DNA of 50,252 nt from Lachnospiraceae bacterium. GTDB lineage: Bacteria > Bacillota_A > Clostridia > Lachnospirales > Lachnospiraceae. The stretch is from the NCBI GenBank assembly GCA_028694115.1, contig JAQUUB010000026.1, positions 1-50,252 of the forward strand. The letters are read 5' to 3'. The position numbers and the translations under genes are program-made. The notes under the pieces were generated by a model. It was not told where the DNA came from, searched no databases, and saw only the letters and a program-made list of their open reading frames with translations. Below, piece after piece: positions 25,139-33,247 of the stretch; the stretch's first letter is position 1, and every line of letters begins with the position of its first letter.

Positions 25139-26248
25139 ATGGAGAAAGTAAATAAGAATTTCGGCTTTGGTTGTATGCGATTACCAATGATAAACAACGA
25201 AGTTGATTATGCAGAGTTTTCAGCTATGGTGGATACTTTCATAGTAAATGGTTTCAATTATTTTGATACTGCGCACGGCTATATTAATGGGAAAAGTGAA
25301 ACTGCACTGAGAGATTGTCTGGCAAAGCGTTATTCTCGGGAACAGTATATTTTAACAAACAAGCTATCCACCAATTTTTTTGAGAAAAGAGAAGAGATTC
25401 GTCCATTATTTGAAAATCAGTTAAAATCTTGTGGTGTGAATTATTTTGATTTTTATTTGATGCATGCACAAAGTAAAGATATTTTTGATAAATTCAAGAG
25501 ATGTGAAGCATATGAAACTGCACTGGAATTAAAGGAAGAAGGAAAAATCAAACATTTTGGTATCTCATTCCATGACAAGGCGTCTGTTTTGGAAGAAATA
25601 CTGATGGAGTATCCTCAAATTGAAGTGGTTCAGATACAGTTCAATTATATAGACTATGAAGATCCATCTGTTGAGAGCAGAAAATGTTATGAAGTCTGTC
25701 GTAAATATGGGAAACCCGTTATTGTTATGGAGCCAACAAAGGGTGGTAATCTTGTAAATCTTCCAGATAATGCAAAAGCGATATTAGATTCTCTTCATGG
25801 TGGAAGTATAGCCAGTTATGCAATTCGATTTGCAGCTGGCTTTAAAGGTATTGAGATGGTACTTTCAGGGATGAGCAATATGGAGCAGATGGAGGATAAC
25901 ATCAGTTACATGAAAGACTTCCAACCGCTGTCTGAAACAGAAGTAGAGGCAGTAAACAAGGTGTGCGAAGTGTTCAAAGCACAGAATCTGATTCCCTGTA
26001 CAGCATGCCGCTACTGTACAGATGACTGTCCGAAGAAGATAGCAATTCCAGATTTATTTGCCTGTTTGAATGCTAAAAAGGTATTTCAAGACTGGAATTC
26101 CGATTACTATTATCATAATGTTCATACTATGCAAAATGGGAAAGCGAGTGAATGTATCAAATGTGGAAAGTGTGAGCAGGTGTGTCCTCAACATTTGCAT
26201 ATCCGAGATTTGCTGGTTGATGTTGCAGAAGAATTTGAAAGAGCATAA
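25139..26248 (+). CDS. aldo/keto reductase with C-terminal 4Fe-4S ferredoxin domain
   Basis: A 369-residue fusion. Residues 1-270 form the aldo/keto reductase barrel (FGCMRLP, FDTAHGYINGKSE, NKL, DFYLMHAQ). Residues 280-360 hold two cysteine clusters, CTACRYCTDDCPKKI and CIKCGKCEQVCP, able to bind two 4Fe-4S clusters. This class is widespread in anaerobes and may link ferredoxin or other one-electron carriers to carbonyl reduction. GAGGTG precedes the ATG by 8 bases. The MerR-type promoter suggests induction by reactive aldehydes or similar electrophiles. A paralogue with the same architecture is at 35621. Confidence 0.95.
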   Translation: MEKVNKNFGFGCMRLPMINNEVDYAEFSAMVDTFIVNGFNYFDTAHGYINGKSETALRDCLAKRYSREQYILTNKLSTNFFEKREEIRPLFENQLKSCGVNYFDFYLMHAQSKDIFDKFKRCEAYETALELKEEGKIKHFGISFHDKASVLEEILMEYPQIEVVQIQFNYIDYEDPSVESRKCYEVCRKYGKPVIVMEPTKGGNLVNLPDNAKAILDSLHGGSIASYAIRFAAGFKGIEMVLSGMSNMEQMEDNISYMKDFQPLSETEVEAVNKVCEVFKAQNLIPCTACRYCTDDCPKKIAIPDLFACLNAKKVFQDWNSDYYYHNVHTMQNGKASECIKCGKCEQVCPQHLHIRDLLVDVAEEFERA

Positions 26249-26301
26249 TTAACGAGGAAAATTTAAAAAAGTATGAAGAGTAGAATTTGGAGAGATTAAG
26301 G

Positions 26302-26877
26302 ATGATAATAAATACAAGAAAACTTATTTTGTCAGCGATGTTTCTGGCAATCGGAATTATTTTACCGACTGTGACTATGCATATACCAGGAGTTGGTAGA
26401 ATGTTATTACCAATGCATATCCCAGTTTTATTATGTGGGTTTATCTGCGGAGCACCATATGGGGCACTTGTTGGATTTACGTTACCGTTATGCAATAGTA
26501 TTTTATTTGGTGCACCGCCAATGATGCCAGTTGCAATTGCAATGTCCATAGAACTACTCTTTTACGGATTAGTGTCAGGTCTGTTATATAGGAAGCTTGG
26601 AAGATATCAATTGGGAGTCTATTTTTCTTTAATTCCAGCTATGATTGTTGGAAGAATTGCATGGGGGATTACCTCTTACCTATTATTTTCAATACTTGGA
26701 AATGCCTTTACATGGATGATTTTTTTGACACAGGCATTTGTGAGTGCAATCCCAGGAATTATTATTCAGTTCATTTTAATTCCTGCAATAGTAATTAATT
26801 TAAAGAAAACAAATATGGAAGTGTATTTAGATGGAAAAAGAGATAATAAAGCTTATAAGCGAAATATTAAAAAATGA
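26302..26877 (+). CDS. ECF transporter S component
   Basis: A 191-residue membrane protein with about six helices, the substrate-binding subunit of an energy-coupling factor vitamin transporter. It begins ILSAMFLAIGIILPTV, and PMHIPVLLCGFICGAPYGAL and FGAPPMMPVAIAMSIE are typical S-component loops. The start at 26302 is preferred because GGAG lies 9 bases upstream; the frame is open from a TTG at 26287. No EcfA or EcfT gene is nearby, so it must share a housekeeping module (group II). It overlaps the kinase gene downstream by 47 bases, so the kinase may act on the imported compound. The substrate cannot be named from sequence. Confidence 0.85.
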   Translation: MIINTRKLILSAMFLAIGIILPTVTMHIPGVGRMLLPMHIPVLLCGFICGAPYGALVGFTLPLCNSILFGAPPMMPVAIAMSIELLFYGLVSGLLYRKLGRYQLGVYFSLIPAMIVGRIAWGITSYLLFSILGNAFTWMIFLTQAFVSAIPGIIIQFILIPAIVINLKKTNMEVYLDGKRDNKAYKRNIKK

Positions 26878-27385
26878 TATCACACCAATTTTCATTGGGA
26901 TCGATGGAATGTGTGCTTCAGGGAAAACAACACTTGGATATTATCTAAAAAATGAATTTGATTGTAATTTATTCCATATGGATGACTTTTTTCTTCAAGA
27001 ACATCAAAGAACACAGGCACGTCTAAATGAAATTGGTGGAAATGTTGATTATGAAAGATTTAAGGAAGAGGTTATAACCCCAATTTTTAATAAACAAAGT
27101 ATAAAATATCGTCCTTATAAATGTTCGTTAGGGGCTATACAGGCTGGGGAAGTATTTTCATTTAAGAGGCTAAATATTATTGAGGGTTCTTATTGTCAGC
27201 ACCCCTATTTTGGTGATATTTATCAAATAAAAATATTTATGACCATATCTGATGACAATCAAATAGAACGAATCAGAATTCGTAATGGTGATAGGATGTT
27301 AGAAAGATTTTTATCAGAATGGATTCCAAAGGAAAATGAATATTTTGATAAATATCGGGTACGAGAAAGTAGTATACTGATATAA
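26831..27385 (+). CDS. uridine kinase-like P-loop kinase
   Basis: A 184-residue P-loop protein with Walker A GIDGMCASGKTT near residues 23-34 and the Asp pair HMDDFFLQ near 49-56, followed by GGNVDYERFKEEV, as in uridine kinase and related small-molecule kinases. It starts within the end of the ECF S-component gene, which suggests phosphorylation of an imported nucleoside or vitamin-like substrate to trap it in the cell. Common annotation would be uridine kinase, but family members vary in substrate. The C-terminus (FDKYRVRESSILI) is near the normal end of the family, so it seems complete. Confidence 0.8.
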   Translation: MEKEIIKLISEILKNDITPIFIGIDGMCASGKTTLGYYLKNEFDCNLFHMDDFFLQEHQRTQARLNEIGGNVDYERFKEEVITPIFNKQSIKYRPYKCSLGAIQAGEVFSFKRLNIIEGSYCQHPYFGDIYQIKIFMTISDDNQIERIRIRNGDRMLERFLSEWIPKENEYFDKYRVRESSILI

Positions 27386-27404
27386 CACCAAACCGAATAT
27401 TTTA

Positions 27405-27433
27405 TTGTGATATGCATATTTTAGTACTATAAT
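27405..27433 (+). promoter_or_regulatory. promoter of the phosphoribosyltransferase gene
   Basis: TTGTGA (27405-27410), 17-base spacer, TATAAT (27428-27433). Confidence 0.7.
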
Positions 27434-27483
27434 AGTTCTATACAATTTAGTTGGCAGTAGGTACAAAATAAGGAGGGTCATTT

Positions 27484-28128
27484 ATGAAGGATTACATAAA
27501 AATTGAGGCAAAGAATTATCCTGAGATTTCATTAAAAGTAATACCAGGACATTTTGCAACAGCAAATTCCCACATTAATTATTTTGTTGATATGTCATTG
27601 ATGAAGGCAAGGCAAAGTGAAGCAAACATCATAGCAAAAGCCATATCAGAGCAATATTTAGCTACTACAATGGTGGATACTATATTGTGCATGGATGGAT
27701 GTGAGGTGATAGGAGCTTATTTAGCCAATTATTTAACCCAAACTGGTTTTATTTCTATTAATTCCCATAAGACACTTTATGTTACAACACCAGAGTTTAG
27801 CAACAATGGTCAGCTTATTTTTAGAGAGAATCTGCAGCATATGATTCAGTCAAGACATGTACTCCTTCTAATGGCAAGTGTTACTACTGGTAAAACAGTC
27901 TCATCAGCCATGGATGTTATTCAGTATTATGGAGGCAAAATTGCAGGAATTTCTTCTATTTTTAGTGCAATGCCATCTGTTAAAGGATATCCTATTAATA
28001 CCCTATTTACTCCGAATGATTTAGAAAACTACCGTAGCTATGAACCAGGTGAATGTGAATTGTGTAAGGCTGGTATACCAATTGATGCATTGGCGAATGG
28101 ATTTGGTTATTCTAGTTTGTCTAAATAG
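27484..28128 (+). CDS. phosphoribosyltransferase-like protein (orotate PRTase-type)
   Basis: A 214-residue protein with a type I phosphoribosyltransferase-like plan: VDTILCMDGCEVIGAYLA near residue 65 and the strand plus PRPP-loop-like VLLLMASVTTGKTVSSAMD near 125-143, in which the usual acidic pair is replaced by Met-Ala-Ser. The C-terminus contains CELCKAGIPIDAL, a CxxC pair close to the end. Orotate phosphoribosyltransferase annotation is common for such proteins, but loss of the acidic pair in the PRPP loop makes catalysis on PRPP uncertain. It has its own promoter, an AGGAGG ribosome site and a strong terminator, so it is a single-gene unit. Confidence 0.7.
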   Translation: MKDYIKIEAKNYPEISLKVIPGHFATANSHINYFVDMSLMKARQSEANIIAKAISEQYLATTMVDTILCMDGCEVIGAYLANYLTQTGFISINSHKTLYVTTPEFSNNGQLIFRENLQHMIQSRHVLLLMASVTTGKTVSSAMDVIQYYGGKIAGISSIFSAMPSVKGYPINTLFTPNDLENYRSYEPGECELCKAGIPIDALANGFGYSSLSK

Positions 28129-28164
28129 TAGAGTAATAATAGAAACTAAACGCGTAAATTTTAG

Positions 28165-28208
28165 GAAAAAAGGAAGCTGTCGCATATCAAAACGACAGCT
28201 TCCTTTAT
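28165..28208. terminator. bidirectional terminator
   Basis: A perfect 11-bp stem GGAAGCTGTCG (28172-28182) with CGACAGCTTCC (28193-28203), flanked by an A-run on the left and TTTATT on the right. It serves the phosphoribosyltransferase gene on plus and the cotJ genes on minus. Confidence 0.9.
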
Positions 28209-28212
28209 TACA

Positions 28213-28824
28213 TTATTTTTTGAAATTTTCTTTATCAAATTCTGGATTAAAATAGTAAAAGTTTTTGCTGTCTAACTTATCCTTTGTCTTCTCTAAAGCT
28301 TCACCAAATCTTTGAAAATGAACTATTTCTCTGCTTCTTAAAAATTTCAGTGGTTCTTGAATTTCAGGATCGGGAATCATTCGAAGAAGATTATCATATA
28401 CGGTTCTAGCCTTTTGCTCAGCAGCTAAATTCTCTGTCAAATCGGTAATTGCATCTCCTTTGGATTGAAATTCAATAGCTGAAAAGGGGAGAGATGATGC
28501 CGCCTGTGGCCATAGTGCTGTGGTATGGTCAATATAGTATGCATCAAATCCTGATTGTTTGGCTTGTTCAATAGTCAAATTCTTTGTCAACTGATATACC
28601 ATGGCACAAATAATTTCCATATGGGCTAGTTCCTCTGTACCAATATCCGTTAGCAATCCACCAACTTCTTTTAAAGGCATCGTATAGCGTTGTGATAAAT
28701 ACCTCATAGATGCTGACAATTCTCCATCTGGTCCTCCATACTGACTGATGATCATCTGTGCCGTCTTTGGGCATGTCTTCGTTATTTTAACAGGATATTG
28801 TAGTCGTTTTTCATAAATCCACAT
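28213..28824 (-). CDS. cotJC: CotJC, manganese catalase-type spore coat protein
   Basis: A 203-residue manganese-catalase-fold protein. The N-terminus MWIYEKRLQYPVKI is typical of CotJC. Metal ligands are expected from the helices GELSASMRYLSQRY, GTEELAHMEIICAMVY and LAAEQKARTVYDNLLR with SREIVHFQRFGEAL, all intact. In spores CotJC sits in the inner coat and may remove peroxide. It directly follows the CotJA-CotJB fusion gene (no gap), the standard cotJ order. It is expected to be expressed in the mother cell; no sporulation promoter was identified with certainty. Confidence 0.95.
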   Translation of the reverse strand: MWIYEKRLQYPVKITKTCPKTAQMIISQYGGPDGELSASMRYLSQRYTMPLKEVGGLLTDIGTEELAHMEIICAMVYQLTKNLTIEQAKQSGFDAYYIDHTTALWPQAASSLPFSAIEFQSKGDAITDLTENLAAEQKARTVYDNLLRMIPDPEIQEPLKFLRSREIVHFQRFGEALEKTKDKLDSKNFYYFNPEFDKENFKK

Positions 28825-29286
28825 TTATATACACGCTCCTTCCCAAGGCATTGGACCATCTTGCCAACAGAAGCCGACCGCATTCTCGTTCATACTATAA
28901 GGGATACAAAGTCTAGTAAGCGGATAAAATTCTTGGGCAAATTGTTTTCGAAGTTCTGCACTCTCATTTACTTTTTTATAATACAGTTGCTTTGCTTCCA
29001 TATCATTTTCATGTGTATCAAGATAAAGTGTTAAATCATCAAGAAAAAAACTACACTGCGTAATCTTTGTCATTAGCTTCTCACGGTCAAACTGCTCAGT
29101 AGGCTTTTCTAAAGCTTCAAAGCTTGAAGCAATAGAACTCTTACTTTTTAATACAGATTCTGCAGCGAAAAACGGCATATTCAAATCATGAAATATAGTA
29201 CCAATATTTAAAGCTTCTTCTTCACTATACAATTCACCCCATTCCTGTATGGGAATATTTGCAATTGCCAAATTATTTACAGACAT
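28825..29286 (-). CDS. fused CotJA-CotJB spore coat protein
   Basis: A 153-residue protein joining two normally separate spore-coat proteins. Residues 8-42 (IPIQEWGELYSEEEALNIGT then IFHDLNMPFF) match CotJA, which usually is a protein of about 70-80 residues. Residues 65-153 match CotJB: LDDLTLYLDTHENDMEAKQL in the middle and the family's ending WQDGPMPWEGAC. No stop or frameshift lies between them, and the linker (KSKSSIASSFEALEKPTEQF) is short. AAAGGAG precedes the ATG. cotJC follows immediately. The fusion would keep the two coat proteins at equal amounts. Confidence 0.85.
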   Translation of the reverse strand: MSVNNLAIANIPIQEWGELYSEEEALNIGTIFHDLNMPFFAAESVLKSKSSIASSFEALEKPTEQFDREKLMTKITQCSFFLDDLTLYLDTHENDMEAKQLYYKKVNESAELRKQFAQEFYPLTRLCIPYSMNENAVGFCWQDGPMPWEGACI

Positions 29287-29392
29287 AATTAACTCCTTTC
29301 TAGATATTTTTTTAAAGTTTTTGATTCGAATTGCTTAATTAGTATCTGTAGATTTATAGTTTTTATTGTGGAAAATGAATCCTTTTAAATTT

Positions 29393-29442
29393 AAGAATCC
29401 CCTTTTGTTAGACAATGTTTTGTCTAACAAAAGGGGATTCTT
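29393..29442 (-). terminator. perfect 22-bp inverted repeat after the P-type ATPase gene
   Basis: aagaatccccttttgttaga plus CA (29393-29414) pairs perfectly with 29421-29442 around a six-base loop. It follows the ATPase stop on the minus strand. No clean T-run follows, so it may be a terminator, an RNA-stabilising structure or a mobile-repeat remnant. Confidence 0.65.
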
Positions 29443-29462
29443 CAAGATACCAGTTCTATATT

Positions 29463-32093
29463 TTATTTTGAAGTTTTACGCTGAAAAAATTTAATCATTT
29501 CAACAATAGGAATTACTGCAAATCCAAGTAGTGCAGCAATTGCATATTCTTTGATACCAATCATAGCGAAATCAAACGCATCGGCAAGGAATGGAACTTC
29601 GATAACAACGGTAGTAAGGATAAGACTTAATACACTGGCAATAACAAGGAAGCGATTCTGTTTTTTGATTTTAAAAATACTTCCTCTCTGACTTCTCATA
29701 TTGAAGCTATGGAAAAGTTCAGCAAAGCTTAAGGTTAAGAATGCCATTGTTGTTCCATGAGCACTGTTTTCAAATACCCAGCCGCCAATTTCCATATAGT
29801 GACCAATAAAGTAAGCAATAAGAGTCAATGCAGTAACTAGAATACCCTGATAAGCAACATCAAAGCCAAGACCGCCTGCAAAGATTCCGTCTTTGGAAGA
29901 ACGAGGTTTTCTCTCCATGATATCTGCATCAGCATGTTCCATACCAAGAGCAAGAGCGGGGAAGCAGTCTGTTATTAAGTTAATCCATAATAAATGAACT
30001 GGTTTTAATATAGTAAAGCCAAGAAGCGTAGCAAAGAAAATACTTAATACTTCACTCATATTAGATGCAAGAAGGAACTGAATCGCTTTTCTTATGTTGT
30101 CGTAGATTCTTCGACCTTCCTCAACAGCACCAACGATGGTTGCAAAGTTATCATCTGCAAGAACCATATCCGCAACATTTTTCGTAACGTCAGTACCAGT
30201 AATACCCATACCAACACCGATATCCGCACTTTTGATACTTGGAGCATCGTTTACACCATCTCCCGTCATTGCAGTAATATGTCCGTTTTTACGCCATGCA
30301 TTTACAATACGAACCTTGTGCTCAGGTTGAACACGAGCATAAACGCGATAATTTTCAATAGTTTCTGAAAGTTCCTCTTCACTGATGGTATCAAGATGAG
30401 CACCTGTAATCGCCTGATCTTCTTTTTCTAAAATTCCAAGCTGTTTTGCGATAGCGATAGCAGTATCTCTATGATCACCAGTAATCATGATAGCAGTAAT
30501 TCCTGCTGATTTGCATTCTACAATTGCATCCTTTACTTCAGGACGAATGGGGTCAATCATACCGGTAAGTCCAAGGAAGGTAAGATTATGTTCAAGGGTA
30601 GCAGGTTCAAAATCAGTTGGTATAGTTTCGTGAAGCTTTTGTGCGGCGGAAAGTACACGAAGCGCCTGACTAGCCATGGCTTTATTAGCATCTATAATTT
30701 CCTGTCTAACAGCTTCATCAAGAGGAAGAACGTTACCATCTTTTAAGTATGTTGTACAAAGCTTTAATATTTCATCAGGAGCACCTTTTGTATACTGGAT
30801 AATGCCATCCTTTGTCTGATGCACGGTACTCATCATCTTGCGACCAGAGTCAAATGGAGCTTCTCCAATTCTTTTAGCATTTGCTTTTAATTCAGGCTTT
30901 GGAAGACCAGTTTTAAATGCGTAATTTACAAGAGCACATTCCGTAGGCTCTCCAGTTGCTTCGTTATTGGAATCCAGTTCTGCATCACAGCAAAGAGCCA
31001 TGGCAGTAGCTAAAAGCACCTCACTATCTCCAAAATGCTCAACAACAGTCATTTTGTTTTGCGTTAAAGTGCCTGTTTTATCACTACATATAATTTCAGC
31101 ACAGCCAAGAGTTTCAACAGCAGTAAGCTTTCTTATAATGGCGTTTCGCTTAGACATATTTGTAACGCCAATGGAAAGAACAACGGTAACAACCATAGCA
31201 AGACCTTCTGGAATAGCAGCAACAGCAAGACTTACAGCAACCATAAATGTCTCAAGAATTACTTTTCCTTCAAAGTCACCAGAACGAAGGAGGCTGAAAG
31301 CAAAGATAAAAATACAGATTCCAATTACAAGGTAGCTAAGTACTTTACTAAGCCCAGCAAGCTTAATCTGAAGTGGGGTCTGATTTTCTTCTGCCTTAGC
31401 AATGGCATCCGCAATTTTACCCATTTCTGTATTCATACCAGTATCGGTAATAACAACCTTACCACGACCATATACAACGGTACTTCCCATATAAGTCATG
31501 TTTTTCCGATCGCCAAGAGGTACGTCGTTATTGGAACCTAGTCCAAGTACTTCGATCATTTTGTTAACAGGAACGCTTTCACCAGTAAGGGCAGATTCCT
31601 CAATTTTCATACTTGCATTTTCAATAATTCTTCCGTCAGCAGGAACCGCATCTCCGGCTTCTAAAATCACAACATCACCTACAACAAGGTCCTCGCTTTT
31701 AACAGATACCATATGTCCATCACGAAGTACTTTACTCGTGGCAGCAGCCATCTGCTGTAGGGCTTCAATTGCTTTTTCTGCCTTACTTTCCTGATACACG
31801 CCCAAGACTGCATTAATTACAACAACAATCATGATGATAATAACATCGGCAAAGCCTTCGTGGGAATAGGCGGCTGTTACACCAGAGATAATTGCAGCAA
31901 CAATTAAAATAATAATCATGGGGTCTTTTAGCTGACTAGCAAAACGTTCAACAACGGATGTCTTTTTCCCCTCCTGCAACTTGTTCTTTCCATTTTCCGT
32001 GAGTCTTTTTTCCGATTCTGCGGATGATAGACCGTTTTCAGTACTGACAACAGCTTTTAAAACTTCATTTGTCTCTGTACTATAAAATTTCAT
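29463..32093 (-). CDS. P2-type cation ATPase, predicted Mn2+ (or Ca2+) exporter
   Basis: An 876-residue P-type ATPase of the SERCA/PMCA-like class. The actuator motif TGES is at 170-173, the ion-site helix PEGL at 295-298, the phosphorylated Asp338 in CSDKTGTLT and the hinge TGDGVNDAPSIKSADIG near 610. Ten membrane helices are expected, the last six at the C-terminus. By sequence it would be called calcium-transporting. However, the leader carries a yybP-ykoY riboswitch, which senses Mn2+ and in other Firmicutes controls Mn2+-exporting ATPases of this class, so Mn2+ efflux is a better prediction. The only gene on its transcript. Confidence 0.93.
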   Translation of the reverse strand: MKFYSTETNEVLKAVVSTENGLSSAESEKRLTENGKNKLQEGKKTSVVERFASQLKDPMIIILIVAAIISGVTAAYSHEGFADVIIIMIVVVINAVLGVYQESKAEKAIEALQQMAAATSKVLRDGHMVSVKSEDLVVGDVVILEAGDAVPADGRIIENASMKIEESALTGESVPVNKMIEVLGLGSNNDVPLGDRKNMTYMGSTVVYGRGKVVITDTGMNTEMGKIADAIAKAEENQTPLQIKLAGLSKVLSYLVIGICIFIFAFSLLRSGDFEGKVILETFMVAVSLAVAAIPEGLAMVVTVVLSIGVTNMSKRNAIIRKLTAVETLGCAEIICSDKTGTLTQNKMTVVEHFGDSEVLLATAMALCCDAELDSNNEATGEPTECALVNYAFKTGLPKPELKANAKRIGEAPFDSGRKMMSTVHQTKDGIIQYTKGAPDEILKLCTTYLKDGNVLPLDEAVRQEIIDANKAMASQALRVLSAAQKLHETIPTDFEPATLEHNLTFLGLTGMIDPIRPEVKDAIVECKSAGITAIMITGDHRDTAIAIAKQLGILEKEDQAITGAHLDTISEEELSETIENYRVYARVQPEHKVRIVNAWRKNGHITAMTGDGVNDAPSIKSADIGVGMGITGTDVTKNVADMVLADDNFATIVGAVEEGRRIYDNIRKAIQFLLASNMSEVLSIFFATLLGFTILKPVHLLWINLITDCFPALALGMEHADADIMERKPRSSKDGIFAGGLGFDVAYQGILVTALTLIAYFIGHYMEIGGWVFENSAHGTTMAFLTLSFAELFHSFNMRSQRGSIFKIKKQNRFLVIASVLSLILTTVVIEVPFLADAFDFAMIGIKEYAIAALLGFAVIPIVEMIKFFQRKTSK

Positions 32094-32138
32094 AAACTTC
32101 TCCTCTCACATATCCTAAGTAATAGCTTGCGCATATTA

Positions 32139-32192
32139 GAAAAGACTCATGCATAGAAAAGATATAGAAATATCTAATCTACACATGAGTCT
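32139..32192 (-). terminator. riboswitch-controlled intrinsic terminator
   Basis: On the minus strand AGACTCATG (32192-32184) pairs with CATGAGTCT (32151-32143), followed by TTTCT. The first arm is also the 3' arm of the riboswitch P1 stem, so the two structures exclude each other. Metal binding should favour P1 and read-through into the ATPase gene. Confidence 0.85.
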
Positions 32193-32272
32193 GGTTATTT
32201 CATTAAAAGCCAAGCCTTACGGCCATGATGTTGACTATTAAACGTATAGTTTACGCAAACTACTCCCTCATG
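32184..32272 (-). ncRNA. yybP-ykoY manganese riboswitch
   Basis: The minus-strand leader reads CATGAGGGAGTAG at its 5' side, then a small stem GTTTGCGTAAAC, then TCAACATCATGGCCGTAAGG, and closes with CAGACTCATG. The GGGAGTAG and CAACATC/GCCGTAAGGC elements in this order are the conserved core of the yybP-ykoY class, which binds Mn2+. P1 is CATGAG with CTCATG. The identification is by eye from conserved elements and their spacing. Confidence 0.85.
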
Positions 32273-32294
32273 GGTATTCAATTAATAAATTTAT

Positions 32295-32322
32295 ATTATA
32301 ATAGGTTGAGGTCTAGTGTCAA
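32295..32322 (-). promoter_or_regulatory. promoter of the riboswitch-ATPase transcript
   Basis: On the minus strand TTGACA (32322-32317), a 16-base spacer and TATAAT (32300-32295), placing the start about 15-20 bases before the aptamer. Confidence 0.88.
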
Positions 32323-32403
32323 GAAAAATATCAGAGATTCAGCTCTGAAACAGTCCAACCTGTTACTTTATTTTAGATTATAGCAATATTAACTCCGATT
32401 TGT

Positions 32404-32421
32404 CTGTGACAGAATCACATG
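32404..32421. promoter_or_regulatory. CRP/FNR-like site before the two-component genes
   Basis: ctgtgacagaatcacatg has the dyad TGTGA-N5-TCACA and matches 23951-23968 at 15 of 18 positions. It lies about 40 bases upstream of the -10 element at 32453. Confidence 0.5.
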
Positions 32422-32452
32422 GAATCTGATTTTATATTTATTCTATCCGTAG

Positions 32453-32458
32453 TATAAT
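32453..32458 (+). promoter_or_regulatory. -10 element of the two-component operon
   Basis: TATAAT lies 29 bases before the response regulator start; the -35 region lacks a consensus hexamer. Confidence 0.5.
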
Positions 32459-32486
32459 AGTACTAAATAGGTGAAGGGAGTAGAGC

Positions 32487-33179
32487 ATGGATAAAAAACA
32501 GATACTGGTAGTAGATGATGAACAGGGAATTCGTGATATTATAAAAGAATATCTTATACTAGAAGATTTTGAAGTAATTGAGGCGGTAGATGGCGTAGAT
32601 GGACTGAATAAATTTAATAATCATATGATATCTTTAGTAATACTCGATGTGATGCTTCCGAAAATGGATGGTTGGAAAGTATGTCGTGAAATAAGGTCAG
32701 CATCAAGTGTGCCAATCATTATGTTGACAGCAAGGGGTGAGGAATATGATAAGCTCTTTGGTTTCGAACTTGGAGTGGATGATTATATGGTAAAACCCTT
32801 CAGTCCCAAAGAACTGCTTGCAAGGTTAAAAGCAATTTTAGGAAGAAGTAACAAAGTAGTGGAAGAACCACAAAAACCAAATAAACTTAAAATAGAAGAG
32901 ATTTTAATTGATTTTGATGCAAGGAGTGTTTACTTAGGAAAGAAATTGTTAAGCATGACTCCAAAAGAATATGATTTGTTCTCCTTTTTTGTAAATAACC
33001 AGGGAAAGGTCTTTTCGAGAGAACAACTACTAAATCAGGTGTGGGGATATGAGTTTTTAGGTGATGTTAGAACGGTAGATACTCATGTAAAAATGCTTAG
33101 AGAAACACTAGGAAAATACCGAAAATGGATTACTACGGCCTGGGGGATTGGATATAAATTTCAAGCGGAGGAAGTGTGA
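32487..33179 (+). CDS. OmpR/PhoB-family response regulator
   Basis: A 230-residue response regulator. The receiver domain (1-120) has the acidic pocket VVDDEQG, the phosphorylation site Asp54 in VILDVMLPKMDGW, Thr/Ser in IIMLTARG and Lys in YMVKPFSPKE. The C-terminal winged helix (about 130-228) includes LSMTPKEYDLFSFFVNNQGK and the recognition-helix region DVRTVDTHVKMLRETLG. It is followed by its cognate sensor kinase. A GAAGGGAG ribosome site precedes the ATG. The signal is unknown; the next gene, encoding a secreted ferritin-like protein, is a possible target. Confidence 0.96.
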   Translation: MDKKQILVVDDEQGIRDIIKEYLILEDFEVIEAVDGVDGLNKFNNHMISLVILDVMLPKMDGWKVCREIRSASSVPIIMLTARGEEYDKLFGFELGVDDYMVKPFSPKELLARLKAILGRSNKVVEEPQKPNKLKIEEILIDFDARSVYLGKKLLSMTPKEYDLFSFFVNNQGKVFSREQLLNQVWGYEFLGDVRTVDTHVKMLRETLGKYRKWITTAWGIGYKFQAEEV

Positions 33180-33205
33180 ACAAAAAACGTGTTCAACTAT
33201 TGATT

Positions 33206-33247
33206 TGAGTGCATGCTCGAAGCATGCAGATGGGTATAAAATTGATG
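33206..33247 (+). promoter_or_regulatory. leader hairpin shared with the TPR-trypsin gene
   Basis: A perfect stem GCATGCT-CGA-AGCATGC (33211-33227) is followed by GATGGGTAT (33229-33237) and the start codon of the kinase. The copy at 4536-4575 has a different loop and a shortened stem but the same flanks (gagtgcatg before, gatgggtat after). It sits in the response regulator/kinase gap, so it could tune kinase translation relative to the regulator. Confidence 0.5.

Noticed and set aside
31498..31794. Long open frame opposite the P-type ATPase gene
   Set aside because: Ser/Thr-rich antisense shadow of a well-conserved gene, with no start signal. The same applies to 30967-31335 and 30136-30330.
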